Below are positions 26,292 to 36,151 of a stretch of DNA of 64,000 nucleotides, one piece after another. The position numbers and the translations under genes are program-made. Within the stretch, counting starts at the first letter, position 1; each line of letters opens with the position of its first letter. The notes beneath the pieces are model-generated. The model worked only from the letters and a program-made list of their open reading frames with translations. It searched no databases and was not told the origin of the DNA. This DNA comes from Congregibacter litoralis KT71 (lineage in GTDB: Bacteria > Pseudomonadota > Gammaproteobacteria > Pseudomonadales > Halieaceae), in the NCBI RefSeq assembly GCF_000153125.2, contig NZ_CM002299.1:2727075-2791074 (forward strand), written 5' to 3'.

Positions 26292-26846
26292 GAAAAAAGA
26301 CACCCCGGGATTACGATCGTTGAGCAGCAGACCTTCAGAAGCAGGCCGCGGGCCCCATTGCGAACCCCGGTGCATTGGGACAGCTCCACGCTGTCGCAGC
26401 AGATCTCATTTAGGGTACCCAACCCTTCGGGCCCTGGAGGGCTCCTGGCTCAGGATTTTTATGTGACCCTCATCACATTCCAGAATTAAGCGGCGCAGGA
26501 ATGTGATGGGTTGCGCGCTTTGTATGCAGCGCGAGTGTGCAATGGCCTGTCAGGCGCTATTGTCGAGACATGGATATTTTAACGCTTCTTGATTTACCCG
26601 TACGGCACGACCCACCGCTGCCGCCCCGCGTATTTGGGGAAAAATATTCCCAATGCCTGAAAACCTGTGACCTGGTGCCCTACTGCTCGCACCTGGGAGA
26701 TCCCTCATGTCATCTACTCCAAGACAAGCACGCAGCAGAAGCACAGCCGAGCTGAGCTCAGGTATCTCGAGCTGTCTGCGAGATCAGATGTGCACGCACC
26801 GGCAATGGATTGCTCCGGTAACGCCCGTTGGCCTGGCGAGACCCAA
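26292..26846. other. 555-bp stretch without a convincing gene
   Basis: Several short frames exist, none with a recognisable family. The best are ATG 26570-26755 (61 codons, Cys-containing, no clear ribosome binding site) and ATG 26707-26904 (65 codons, with GGGAGA upstream but running into the 3' end of the amidase gene). Both overlap in different frames, so I support neither. The stretch also holds the inverted repeat at 26471-26508. Confidence 0.5.
26471..26508. repeat. Perfect 11-bp inverted repeat
   Basis: CATCACATTCC (26471-26481) is exactly complementary to GGAATGTGATG (26498-26508), with a 16-base AT-mixed loop. No T-run follows, so a simple terminator is unlikely. It could be a regulator binding site or an RNA hairpin. 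There is no flanking gene on the plus strand that it clearly controls. Confidence 0.6.
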
Positions 26847-27620
26847 TCAAAGCTCTAAGATGAAGGGGTCAGCATCCATAGGCGTAGGAAAAGTAGCGCG
26901 ATAATCCTCTAAAGCTTTTCCACTGAAGCACACGGTTTCAACCGCAGCGCGCGATTCCAGATCCGCAAGGACGGTCCCCTGTTGATCAAAGGCCAAACTG
27001 TCTCCGCTGTAGTTGAGACCGTTGCCGTCCACACCGACTCTGTTGACACCCACCACACAGGCCAGGTTCTCAATCGCTCGCGCCTTCAATAATGCGCGCC
27101 AGTGATGCGCCCGCGGTGAGGGCCAGTTCGCCACAAAAAACAGCAAATCGTAATCGTCGCGATTGCGGCTGAACACGGGAAACCGCAGGTCATAGCAAAT
27201 TTCCGGCTTGATTCTCCAGCCCCGCCACTCCAGAACAACGCGCTGATCCCCCGCAGCATAATGCTCATGCTCTCCCGCCATGCGAAACAAATGGCGTTTG
27301 TCGTAGATCTCGACGCGCTCCGGCGTGACAAACAACAATCGATTGTAGACACGGCCATCTTCTCGCGTGGCGACACTTCCCGCGATAGCGCAGTCATAAA
27401 CACGCGCCTGCGACTGTAACCAGTCCTGGGAGACGCCCCCGGCCTCTTCGGCGTTAGCTTCGGCGTTCATGGAAAACCCCGTAGTAAACATCTCGGGCAG
27501 AAGTATCAGATCCGTTACGGGTTGGGCTTTTTGGAGCACCGCCGCAAAGTGTTCCTGATTGGCGATGGGGTCTTCCCACACCAGGGCTTGCTGAACAAGG
27601 GTGACTTTTAAATCGCGCAT
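26847..27620 (-). CDS. yafV: Omega-amidase (YafV/Nit2-like), nitrilase superfamily
   Basis: The 257-residue carbon-nitrogen hydrolase has its catalytic triad visible as E43 (LLPEMFTTGFSM), K108 (YDKRHLF) and C142 (PEICYDLRFP). The sequence pattern is that of YafV/Nit2 omega-amidase, which hydrolyses alpha-ketoglutaramate or alpha-ketosuccinamate to the keto acid and ammonia. It overlaps by 13 bases the end of the upstream aminotransferase gene. The pair fits glutamine-dependent transamination of ketomethylthiobutyrate in methionine salvage, with the amidase pulling the reaction forward. Confidence 0.9.
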   Translation of the reverse strand: MRDLKVTLVQQALVWEDPIANQEHFAAVLQKAQPVTDLILLPEMFTTGFSMNAEANAEEAGGVSQDWLQSQARVYDCAIAGSVATREDGRVYNRLLFVTPERVEIYDKRHLFRMAGEHEHYAAGDQRVVLEWRGWRIKPEICYDLRFPVFSRNRDDYDLLFFVANWPSPRAHHWRALLKARAIENLACVVGVNRVGVDGNGLNYSGDSLAFDQQGTVLADLESRAAVETVCFSGKALEDYRATFPTPMDADPFILEL

Positions 27621-28753
27621 AATCGCTCCGCTGCCTCCAGAAGAATGTCGTCGGACTTTGCAAAGCAGAAACGCAGGACGCTCTGCGTTGGCGGATTCTC
27701 ATAAAAGACCGACACGGGTATGGACGCAACACCAATCTCCCGGGTCCAGCGTTCGCTCAGCGCCGTGTCTGACTCGTCGCTGATATCAGCGAAATCCAGA
27801 AGCTGAAAAAAACTGCCGGCCGTGGGCGTCCAGGAAAACCTCGATTCCGATAAGGCAGACAGGAACAGGTCCCTGCGGCGCTCATAGTCGCTGGCAAGCT
27901 TTACGGGGTACCGGGGCTGTGCCTCAAAAAAATCAGCTAAAGCGTGCTGTACCGGCGTCACCGCAACAAATGCGACGTACTGATGGACTTTTCTCAACTC
28001 AGCGGTTAAGGCAGGCGGCGCCACGCAGTAGCCGGTTTTCCAGCCCGTGACACTGAGCGTCTTACCAAAGGAAAAGTGTGCAAAGCTGCGCTCTTTTAAC
28101 ACGGGGTGCTGAAGTACGCTTCGGTGCTGACGCCCATCGAAGACAAGATGTTCGTAGACCTCGTCACTGCACACATAAAAATCGTGCTTTTCAGCGAGGA
28201 GAGCCAGAACATCAAGGTCTGCGGCGCTGACAACACTGCCACAGGGGTTATGGGGGCTGTTGAGCATGAACAGCTTGGTTTTCGGGCTGATGGCCTCCTC
28301 TACCCGATCCCAGTCGATGGCAAAGCTTCCCGCCGTGAGCGGCACGTGTACAGCGCGTCCACCGGCGAGCGCTATAGCGGGCTCATAGCTGTCGTAAACA
28401 GGATCGAGCACGATCACTTCGTCGCCCCCTTCCACTACCGCCGTGATCGCGCAGAAAATGCCCTCCGTTGCCCCGGGAACGACGGTGATTTCCTCTTCAG
28501 GATCTACCGTCACCTTGCGGTGCAAGGCGAGCTGCCCCGCAATCGCCTCACGAAGCCGTGGTAATCCGGCCATGGGGGCATACTGGTTATGGCCCTGTAC
28601 AGCATGCTCACCCAGAGCCCGCGCGAGCCCCTCTGGGGGGGCGAAGTCCGGAAAGCCCTGAGAAAGGTTCAGGGCATTGTGGGTCTGAGCAAGACCCGAC
28701 ATCCGGGTAAAAATAGTGGTACCTACCTGCGGTAACTTGCTTTTCAGTGGCAT
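27608..28753 (-). CDS. ybdL: Methionine/KMTB aminotransferase (YbdL-like)
   Basis: The 381-residue fold-type I PLP aminotransferase (class I/II) carries the Schiff-base lysine in HFSFGKTLSVTGWKTGY. Other landmarks are GFPDFAPPEGL, the NxPHNPCG loop (MLNSPHNPCGSV) and YVCSDEVYEHLVF. The closest pattern is YbdL, which acts on methionine, phenylalanine and related amino acids. It is the first gene of a two-gene operon with the omega-amidase. Confidence 0.9.
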   Translation of the reverse strand: MPLKSKLPQVGTTIFTRMSGLAQTHNALNLSQGFPDFAPPEGLARALGEHAVQGHNQYAPMAGLPRLREAIAGQLALHRKVTVDPEEEITVVPGATEGIFCAITAVVEGGDEVIVLDPVYDSYEPAIALAGGRAVHVPLTAGSFAIDWDRVEEAISPKTKLFMLNSPHNPCGSVVSAADLDVLALLAEKHDFYVCSDEVYEHLVFDGRQHRSVLQHPVLKERSFAHFSFGKTLSVTGWKTGYCVAPPALTAELRKVHQYVAFVAVTPVQHALADFFEAQPRYPVKLASDYERRRDLFLSALSESRFSWTPTAGSFFQLLDFADISDESDTALSERWTREIGVASIPVSVFYENPPTQSVLRFCFAKSDDILLEAAERLCAI

Positions 28754-28844
28754 TGCGAGGCGCTTTTACGATAAAACCCAGAGCATACAATAGTGCAAAG
28801 AATTTCGTTCTAACATCTGTTGCTGGATACAAGAGGTAACGACC

Positions 28845-30245
28845 ATGACCCTGATCAGCGAACTCACGACTCTTCTCGGCGCCGGCGGCGTTCTGACGGG
28901 CACCGACGTCACATCACGCGCCGCCGGTGTCTGGCGTGCAGACCCCCTCGATGCTCTGGCCATCGCCCGGCCACGATCCACCTCAGAGGTAGCCGGGGTA
29001 TTGAAGCTGTGTCACGCCGAAGGGGTTTCCGTCGTTACCCAGGGAGGACTCACGGGCCTGGTTCACGGTGCCGATGCGACCCCTGAGCAACTGATCCTGT
29101 CCTTGGAGAGGATGCGCAGCATTGAGTCCATTGATCCCATCCAGCGAACCGCCACGGTGGAGGCCGGTGTTACCCTACAGGCGCTGCAGGAGGCGGCCGA
29201 GGAGCATCAATTGGCTTTCCCCCTGGATCTTGGCGCGCGGGGCACGGCGACGGTGGGCGGTAATGCCGCAACCAACGCCGGGGGCAATCGTGTCATACGC
29301 TACGGCATGATGCGGGATATGGTGCTGGGTGTTGAGGCGGTTCTGGCCGATGGCACGGTGGTTTCGTCCATGAACCATCTCATCAAGAACAACGCGGGTT
29401 ACGACCTCAAGCAGCTGTTCCTGGGATCCGAGGGTACGCTGGGCGTGATAACCCGCCTGGTTCTGCGATTGCGCGAGGCTCCCAGCTCGCAGAATGTTGC
29501 TTTTGTGGCTTTCGCTGACTTTCCATCTGTGCCCAGGATGTTAAAACGCGTAGACCGTGAGTTAGGCGGTGCCCTTTCTGCCTATGAGGTACTCTGGAAA
29601 AACTTTTACCGTCTCGTGACGGAAGCGCCGGCGAGCAACCAACCGCCCCTTGCCGCGGACTACCCCTACTATGCGCTCATCGAAGCTCAGGGAAACAATG
29701 ACAAGATCGACAAACAACGGTTCGAAGAGGTACTCGAGGGCGCCCTGGAGGACGGAGATATCGTCGACGCGGTAATTGCACAGTCCTCCACAGAGCGACA
29801 AAAACTCTGGTCCATCCGCGATGACGTGGAGCAGACCTTCCGCTACGGTCCACCCGTGGTGTTTGACGTATCCCTTCCCATTGCCGCCATGGAGACCTAT
29901 GTGGCGAAAATCAGTGCTGCGCTGGATGAGCAACTGGACAAGGCAATCTGCTGGGTATTCGGCCACCTGGGCGACGGCAATCTGCATATCATTGTTCAGA
30001 CCGAAGCGGGTGATGCTCCGCAGTCTCGCGAAACCATTGAGCGCACGATTTATGGCCCCCTGGAAAAAATCGGCGGGTCTGTTTCGGCGGAACATGGTAT
30101 CGGCTTTGAGAAAAAACCCTATCTCCATCTCTCTCGCTCCGCCACGGAAATCGGCCTCATGCAAAACCTTAAAGCCGCCCTGGATCCGCAGGGTATTTTA
30201 AATCCCGGCAAGATTATCGACGCACCGCAGAGCGCACTCCGATGA
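28845..30245 (+). CDS. FAD-linked 2-hydroxyacid oxidase/dehydrogenase
   Basis: The 466-residue flavoprotein of the FAD-binding-4/GlcD family has an N-terminal PCMH FAD domain (TQGGLTGLVHGA, about 66-77; GGNAATNAGGNRVIRYGMMRDMVLG, about 141-165) and a C-terminal FAD-oxidase-C domain with GHLGDGNLHI and SAEHGIGFEKKPYL. It is probably a D-2-hydroxyacid dehydrogenase (D-lactate or D-2-hydroxyglutarate type); the exact substrate is undetermined. The stop overlaps the next start (ATGA). Confidence 0.9.
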   Translation: MTLISELTTLLGAGGVLTGTDVTSRAAGVWRADPLDALAIARPRSTSEVAGVLKLCHAEGVSVVTQGGLTGLVHGADATPEQLILSLERMRSIESIDPIQRTATVEAGVTLQALQEAAEEHQLAFPLDLGARGTATVGGNAATNAGGNRVIRYGMMRDMVLGVEAVLADGTVVSSMNHLIKNNAGYDLKQLFLGSEGTLGVITRLVLRLREAPSSQNVAFVAFADFPSVPRMLKRVDRELGGALSAYEVLWKNFYRLVTEAPASNQPPLAADYPYYALIEAQGNNDKIDKQRFEEVLEGALEDGDIVDAVIAQSSTERQKLWSIRDDVEQTFRYGPPVVFDVSLPIAAMETYVAKISAALDEQLDKAICWVFGHLGDGNLHIIVQTEAGDAPQSRETIERTIYGPLEKIGGSVSAEHGIGFEKKPYLHLSRSATEIGLMQNLKAALDPQGILNPGKIIDAPQSALR

Positions 30246-31291
30246 CCGATCTTTGGGGTATTGTCACGCCGGCCATACCCCTGCTGGCCACTCTTGGGAT
30301 CGCCGCATCCCTGCTTGCGGGGGTCAATGCTGTGCTCCGCCGTCGATGGAAAGATGTGCCCGACGCACAGTTTCAGTTTCAGCTCATCATGCTGGGCCTT
30401 ACCCTGGCCTGCATGCTGGCGGTTGTCGCAGCGCTGCCCGTAGGCGACGTGCTTCGGGGACAGCTGCTGAGTCTCATTGGCCTGCTCCTCAGTGCCGCCA
30501 TCGCACTCTCGTCAACAACCTTTATCGGCAACATCCTCGCGGGCATCATGCTCAAAACCATTCGCAAGGCCCGGCCGGGAGATTTCATTACCGTGGCTGA
30601 GCTCACGGGTCGGATTACGGAAATGGACTTGCTCCATACGGAGATACAAACGGAGTTCCGCGACCTCGTCACCGTCCCGAACATCTTCATGGTGACCCAG
30701 CCCCTGAAGGTCGTCCGCGCCTCCGGTTCCATAATCACCGGGGAGGTATCCCTGGGCTATGACGTTCCCCACCACCACGTAAAAAAGGCCCTGCTCCTCG
30801 CTGCAGAAAGCGCTGGTCTCACCGATTGTTTTGTCCACGTGCGTGAACTTGGCGACTTCGCCATCACCTATCGGGTGGCCGGACTCCTCGAAGACATCCG
30901 CAGCCTCATATCCGCAAAGTCTGCCTTGCTGACCGCAATGCTGGACGCCCTCAGCGATGAAGGCATCGAAATCGTGTCACCCAACTTTATGAACACCCGA
31001 CAACTCGCCACCGAGCACAAGGTGCTTCCCAGGCAGAGAGGCACTGCTACCGTTGCCGACATTGAAACTCTTGCGGAGGATATAGCTTTCGACAAGGCCG
31101 AGGACGCAGCGTCCGCTGAGAAAATCCGCGAGGCCCTGCGTGAGACCGAACTGGCCCTCGAAGGCTTAAAGGCGCAGCGCAACGGCGAGGACAACGATCA
31201 ACAGCTGCATACGCTCAAACGCAAGCAAGACCGTTTGGAGAAACTCCTCGCTCACGCCCTGGCGCAGATCAAGACAGACAACGCGGATTAG
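30242..31291 (+). CDS. MscS-family mechanosensitive channel
   Basis: The 349-residue inner-membrane protein has three to four hydrophobic helices (about 7-28, 46-66, 72-90 and the pore-lining segment STTFIGNILAGIMLKTIRKARPGDFITV), followed by the MscS beta-domain (GRITEMDLLHTEIQTEFRDLVTVPN). The C-terminal about 75 residues form a charged, probably coiled-coil tail (AEKIREALRETELALEGLKAQ..). It would release solutes on osmotic downshift. Translational coupling with the FAD oxidase has no obvious functional reason. Confidence 0.9.
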   Translation: MTDLWGIVTPAIPLLATLGIAASLLAGVNAVLRRRWKDVPDAQFQFQLIMLGLTLACMLAVVAALPVGDVLRGQLLSLIGLLLSAAIALSSTTFIGNILAGIMLKTIRKARPGDFITVAELTGRITEMDLLHTEIQTEFRDLVTVPNIFMVTQPLKVVRASGSIITGEVSLGYDVPHHHVKKALLLAAESAGLTDCFVHVRELGDFAITYRVAGLLEDIRSLISAKSALLTAMLDALSDEGIEIVSPNFMNTRQLATEHKVLPRQRGTATVADIETLAEDIAFDKAEDAASAEKIREALRETELALEGLKAQRNGEDNDQQLHTLKRKQDRLEKLLAHALAQIKTDNAD

Positions 31292-31420
31292 GTACTAGCT
31301 GCGATGCAAAGCCTCGATCCCGGCAGACGCTGGGTGGATCCACATCGCCTTTTATAGGCTTCGGTCAGCTTAGGCCCGCTTAGATCGTTGTGTTTAAGTC
31401 GCCGTCTACATTCTCGCGCT

Positions 31421-33022
31421 TCAACTGCGCTGGTAGTCCTTCAGAATCGCCTTCGCAGCGTTCTTGCCGGGGAGGCCCGAGACCCCGCCGCCCGGATGGG
31501 CACCGGAGCCGCAAAGATAAACACCTTTTACCGGCATGCGATGATCGGCATAGCCACCCACGGGTCGCAGAGAGAAAATCTGATTCAAGGACAGCTTGCC
31601 ATGAAAAATATCACCGCCCAACATATTCAGCTTGCGGTCTATATCCAAGGGTGAGTTGATCTGGCGCCCTACAATCGCGTCGCGGAAGTTGGGGGCGTAC
31701 TGAGTCACCACGTTGATAATTTCATCGGCAACCTGCTCCTTGATCTCGTCCCAGCTCTGTTCATCGGGTAGATGCCGGCGAAAATGCTGGCAGAAAAGAC
31801 TCATCACGTGCTGGCCCGGAGGTGCGAGGGAATCATCCACCAGTGTCGGTATGCACATGGAAATCACCGGCTGAGACGCCCAGCCTTTGCTGTGCGCCTC
31901 ACGATAGGCATCACTCATGTAGTCAAGGGACGGACAGATATCGATGGTGTTCTGCATAGCCATCAATCCCTGCTCATCGTGTTCAACGCTCTCAAAGCGC
32001 GGCAGCTCTGACAGGGCCACGTTCATTCGAAAGGTGGCTGACTCACTCTGGTATCCCCTGATGCGTTGCCGAAAATCCTCCGGTGTCTCTGCCATATCAA
32101 TCAATTGACCAAAGAGCACCCGGGGATGCGTATTGGAAGCAAGCACCTTAGCCGAGAAGCGTCGACCATTCTCCAGGGTCACGCCTTTGGCCGTCCCCTC
32201 TTCAACCTCCACCCTGGCAACGGCCGCATCCGTGAGAATTTCCACGCCCAGCGATTCACAGTAGCTCGCCATCGCTTCGCTGATCGCGCCCATACCACCG
32301 CGGGCGTAGGACCATGCACCGGTGCGTCCATCGATGTCGCCGAACACGTGATGCAAGAGCACGTAGGCCGTGCCCGGCGTGTAGGCGTCAGCGTAGTTTC
32401 CGATAATGCCCTCAAAACCGTAGAGTCCCTTGACCACGTCACTTTCGAACCAGCGGTCAAGCACGTCGCCGATGGACATGGTCATCAGCTCGCTCAGTTC
32501 GATTTGTCGCCGGGCGGACAGACGCCGAAAGGCATTAGCCTGACGCAGCAGTCGCCACAGATCGCCCAGTCCGCCACCAAAATTCGGCGGAATTTCTCGG
32601 GCGATACCGCGCACCAGCTCACCCATGTCCTCCAGCATGTTCTCAAAGGCAGGAAAAGCGTCGGCATCAGCCTTGGAAAAACGCGCGATGGCGGCCTGTG
32701 CCGCGGCAGTATCGCGGGGCAAATACAGGTGGTCTTTCGGCAGGAGAGACAGGGAGCCACCGGGACGGTGTATCAGTGTCAGTCCATGCTTTTCCAGCTC
32801 AAGATCCTCCATCACGGATTGATCCAGCAAACTCACGAGGTAGGAAAACACCGAGTTGCGAAACCCGGGATGAAATTCTTCCGTGAGGGCCGCACCGCCG
32901 ACTACGCCACGCCGCTCAAGCACACGGACGGTGAGACCACTGCGGGCAAGATAAGCCGCACAGCACAGCCCGTTGTGCCCGGCACCGATGACGATCGCGT
33001 CCGTGGTGTCGCTCAAAGCCAT
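31421..33022 (-). CDS. FAD oxidoreductase, phytoene desaturase/PYROXD2-like
   Basis: The 533-residue amino-oxidase-fold flavoprotein has an N-terminal dinucleotide-binding motif (AIVIGAGHNGLCCAAYLARSGLTVRVLERR) and the C-terminal CrtI-type motif VKGVYLCGSGAHPGGGVSGLPGKNAA. The overall pattern is PYROXD2-like rather than a true carotenoid desaturase. No carotenoid genes are nearby. The substrate is unknown. It lies 18 bases downstream of the S9 peptidase gene on the same strand, so the two may be co-transcribed. Confidence 0.9.
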   Translation of the reverse strand: MALSDTTDAIVIGAGHNGLCCAAYLARSGLTVRVLERRGVVGGAALTEEFHPGFRNSVFSYLVSLLDQSVMEDLELEKHGLTLIHRPGGSLSLLPKDHLYLPRDTAAAQAAIARFSKADADAFPAFENMLEDMGELVRGIAREIPPNFGGGLGDLWRLLRQANAFRRLSARRQIELSELMTMSIGDVLDRWFESDVVKGLYGFEGIIGNYADAYTPGTAYVLLHHVFGDIDGRTGAWSYARGGMGAISEAMASYCESLGVEILTDAAVARVEVEEGTAKGVTLENGRRFSAKVLASNTHPRVLFGQLIDMAETPEDFRQRIRGYQSESATFRMNVALSELPRFESVEHDEQGLMAMQNTIDICPSLDYMSDAYREAHSKGWASQPVISMCIPTLVDDSLAPPGQHVMSLFCQHFRRHLPDEQSWDEIKEQVADEIINVVTQYAPNFRDAIVGRQINSPLDIDRKLNMLGGDIFHGKLSLNQIFSLRPVGGYADHRMPVKGVYLCGSGAHPGGGVSGLPGKNAAKAILKDYQRS

Positions 33023-33040
33023 TTCCGGGTAAACGCTCCC

Positions 33041-35077
33041 CTAGTCCAGGTTGTCGATGAGGATTTCCGGCAGTTCATCCGCCGGATTCAAGCCCAGCAC
33101 GCGGGCGTAAAAATACAGTTCCGCCTCCCGGGCTGCTATCTGGTTTTCGGCTTTTCTAAAACCGTGAGACTCTCCCTCAAAGGCGAGATAGGCCGTGGGC
33201 ACCCCGCTGCTCTTGAGGGCGTCATAGATCATCTCTGATTGATTGGGGGGCACGATGGGATCGTCGAGACCCTGCAATAGAAGCAGCGGTGCTTTAAAAC
33301 CATCGAGGTGATGAATGGGAGATCGCTCTACATAAAGGTCCTTGCGCTCGGGATAGGGTCCCACCAGTTGATCCAGGTACCGCGATTCGAACTTATGCGT
33401 GTCCTCGGCCAGGGCCTCAATATCTGAAACGCCATAATAGGAGGCGCCTGCGGCGAAGGCATCGTAAAAAGCGTGCACTGCGAGCGTTGTATAGCCCCCG
33501 GCGCTGCCACCGCGGATAATCAGGCGATCGGCATCCGCAAGCCCCTGCTCTGCAAGCCAGGTCGCGCCCGCAGCGGCGTCCTCAACATCGCTGATACCCC
33601 ACTGGCCGTACAGTGCCCGTCGGTATTCCCGACCGAACCCGGTACTGCCGCGATAGTTAAGATCAAGCACCGCAAATCCCCGGCTGGTCCAATAGTAGTG
33701 CTCCGGCCGGTAGCTCACGCCCGCCACGGAGGTCGGCCCCCCGTGGACACTCACAATCAGCGGCGGCGCCGTCCCCGGAATGGCCTCCGCATTCGGGTTC
33801 TTGGGGGCAAAGTAAACGCCATAAGCCTCGCCACCGGTGGGCAAGGGGAAGGCGACCTGTTCGTATTGGGGTACCCATGCGACATCCAGGGCAGTGTCCG
33901 ATGAGCGGCGGATGACGTTGTTAACGCTGCCCTTGAGACTGGCGCTTAGCAACGCCGCGGGCTTGTCGGCAAAGCCCGCGGTGAAATACAGCTGACCGTC
34001 ATCGTAGACAACGCTGCCGAAGCTCACAGCGCCCATTGGGAGCTCGCGAGTTTTTCCGTCTTTATCGAGATGCATCAGCGTTTCGACGCTCCCTTCCCGT
34101 GCAACAAACACCATGCTGCCATCGGGCAGGAACCAGTAGTAGCGACCACCGATGGTCCAGGCGGGCCCGCCGATTTCCACATGCTCAAGACCCGTGTCGA
34201 TGGCGGTAAAATCTGACCCGTCCACGCGATAGGGCTTCCACCAGTTGTCCCGGTCTGACAGCGCAATGAGCGTATTGTCGTCCCGCCATTGGGGATCGAT
34301 CACGGACTCATCGCTCTTCGGGTTGTGAATGCGCAGATCCGTCAGCATGCCGGCCTCATCAAAACTGGCGCTGTGCAAGGTGGTGCTGTCCCAGGGCATA
34401 TTCGGGTGCATCCAGCTTACAAATGCAATGTGCTTGCCGTCAGGTGACAGGCGGGGTGCGGAAACAAAATCCGTCCTCGAAAACAGCACGGTGCCCTCGG
34501 TTTCTTCATGGGGCGACAACGCGACAAGCGCGTTGACAGGCTCGCCCATGCCGCGGTGATCCTCGCGGATGCACAGGAGGCGCTCGCGCTGGCGGTCAAA
34601 GCTGCAACCGGCATATCGCAAATCAGTCTCGGGAGTGATAGGGACTGCTGCCTCGCCGGCGCGAAGGCGATAGAGGCGTTGATCCGAGAAATTGCTGAAC
34701 CACAGCACGCCCCCATGGACCAGCAGACTGCCGCCGCCGTATTCCTGCACCCGGGTGCGCACATTGAAGCCTTCGTCGAGAATCTCCTCGGGCTCTGAGC
34801 CCGGCTGCCAGCGCATGATCGTCGTGCGACCGCCCTGCTCCGGTCGGGATTCAAGCCAGTAGAAATACTCGCCGTCCTTCGTGAGACCGCCGATGCCGCG
34901 ACTTCCCTCCACCAGTGACGCCGCGGTGATAATGGAAGGCCAGCTACCAAAGGGAAGCGCGTCCGCAATGACCTCATCCCCGACGGCCTCTATGGCTTTG
35001 GAAGCCTCATGATCTGACTGCTCGCTACACGCCATAAGTAACCCCATCAAAGACATCAGAAAAATTCTTGCGATCAT
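33041..35077 (-). CDS. S9-family prolyl oligopeptidase-like peptidase, lipoprotein
   Basis: The 678-residue protein has a lipoprotein signal (LLMAC, C17), an N-terminal beta-propeller (about 60-400) and a C-terminal alpha/beta-hydrolase peptidase domain. Nucleophile serine is in RGGSAGGYTT, the acid in LLQGLDDPIVPPNQ, and histidine in EGESHGF. PLIVSVHGGPTSVAG and YRGSTGFGREYRRALYGQWG are S9C-type signatures. It probably degrades short peptides at the cell envelope. Confidence 0.92.
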   Translation of the reverse strand: MIARIFLMSLMGLLMACSEQSDHEASKAIEAVGDEVIADALPFGSWPSIITAASLVEGSRGIGGLTKDGEYFYWLESRPEQGGRTTIMRWQPGSEPEEILDEGFNVRTRVQEYGGGSLLVHGGVLWFSNFSDQRLYRLRAGEAAVPITPETDLRYAGCSFDRQRERLLCIREDHRGMGEPVNALVALSPHEETEGTVLFSRTDFVSAPRLSPDGKHIAFVSWMHPNMPWDSTTLHSASFDEAGMLTDLRIHNPKSDESVIDPQWRDDNTLIALSDRDNWWKPYRVDGSDFTAIDTGLEHVEIGGPAWTIGGRYYWFLPDGSMVFVAREGSVETLMHLDKDGKTRELPMGAVSFGSVVYDDGQLYFTAGFADKPAALLSASLKGSVNNVIRRSSDTALDVAWVPQYEQVAFPLPTGGEAYGVYFAPKNPNAEAIPGTAPPLIVSVHGGPTSVAGVSYRPEHYYWTSRGFAVLDLNYRGSTGFGREYRRALYGQWGISDVEDAAAGATWLAEQGLADADRLIIRGGSAGGYTTLAVHAFYDAFAAGASYYGVSDIEALAEDTHKFESRYLDQLVGPYPERKDLYVERSPIHHLDGFKAPLLLLQGLDDPIVPPNQSEMIYDALKSSGVPTAYLAFEGESHGFRKAENQIAAREAELYFYARVLGLNPADELPEILIDNLD

Positions 35078-35291
35078 CGTTTACCACCCGTGTGAATGGC
35101 GCATAGGGCCCGGGGGATTTTTTTTCAAATCCCTGCCGAATTCCGGTCTCGAATCGTTTAACCTTGTACCGTCCCAATACACCGTTTTAACAAAACCATC
35201 GCAGCCACGTACAGCACCGAAGCAGACGCTACTTTGCATTCAAGCACCAGTTGCTTTGTACACGAGCACGACAGCCAAGGAGAGCAACACC

Positions 35292-36071
35292 ATGTCACAG
35301 GTAGACGTTACTACTGCCAATCACATCATGCATTTACATCTTACCCGACCCGAGAAATATAACGCTCTGAGTCTGGAAATGTACGGTGCGCTGGCGGAAG
35401 CTCTCCATCGTCTGGAGACGGATCCGGACCTCCGAGTGGCAGTAATCTCTGCCGAAGGTCGCAACTTCACCGCGGGCGTCGAGCTCGACCAGTGGGCGCC
35501 CTATTTCGGCGGCGGCGAGGGCTGGCCCGTTGGCGAGGGGAGAATCGATCCCATGGGCGTCACGGGACCGCAGCACAGCAAGCCGGTGGTTATCGCGGTC
35601 CAGGGCTATTGCTTTACCTGGGGCGTTGAAATGCTGCTGAACACGGAAATCCGCGTTGCCGCTACGGATACACAGTTTCAGATGCTGGAGGTTCAGCGAG
35701 GTCTGTTCCCCTGCGGTGGCGCCACCTTTCGCCTGCCCCGGGAGATAGGTTGGGGTAATGCCCAACGTGTGCTGCTCACGGGCGATCGCTGGAGCGCGGA
35801 AGAGGCCCTGCGCTGGGGCATGGTGCAAGAACTCACGGAACCCGGCGCGCAGGTGGATCGGGCCATGGAGCTTGCCACCTCGATAGCCGATGCCGCACCC
35901 CTGGGCGTACAGGGACTGTTGTCAGCCAGCCGCTACTCCCTGGAAAATGACCGCGATGCCTGCGCCAGGCAGATATTCAAGCAACTGGTGCCCATCATGA
36001 AAAGTGAGGATGCCGCCGAAGGCGTACAATCCTTCATGGAGCGGCGCAAAGCGCAATTCACTGGGCGCTGA
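35292..36071 (+). CDS. Enoyl-CoA hydratase/isomerase family protein
   Basis: The 259-residue crotonase-fold protein has the oxyanion-hole segments GRNFTAGVELDQW and VQGYCFTWGVEMLLNTEI. The catalytic glutamate position of hydratases is altered: after LEVQRG the segment reads LFPCGGATFRLP, so the reaction may differ from simple enoyl hydration. The start ATG at 35292 has AAGGAGAG upstream. First gene of a plus-strand series that continues into an alpha/beta hydrolase, dgcN and dgcA. Confidence 0.88.
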   Translation: MSQVDVTTANHIMHLHLTRPEKYNALSLEMYGALAEALHRLETDPDLRVAVISAEGRNFTAGVELDQWAPYFGGGEGWPVGEGRIDPMGVTGPQHSKPVVIAVQGYCFTWGVEMLLNTEIRVAATDTQFQMLEVQRGLFPCGGATFRLPREIGWGNAQRVLLTGDRWSAEEALRWGMVQELTEPGAQVDRAMELATSIADAAPLGVQGLLSASRYSLENDRDACARQIFKQLVPIMKSEDAAEGVQSFMERRKAQFTGR

Positions 36072-36151
36072 GCCCCGGGGCGTCTCCGCGAGGCGCCCTT
36101 TCAGGGACCACCGCAATACATTTTCGTGTCACTTAACAGGACTTCACTTCC

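Noticed and set aside
26537-26904. Overlapping short frames in the 26.3-26.8 kb gap
   Set aside because: They lie in three different frames, none resembles a known family, and one runs into the amidase gene.
32066-33238. 390-codon plus-strand reading frame
   Set aside because: It lies antisense to the PYROXD2-like gene, which has full family motifs; the antisense translation matches nothing and has no promoter or ribosome binding site.
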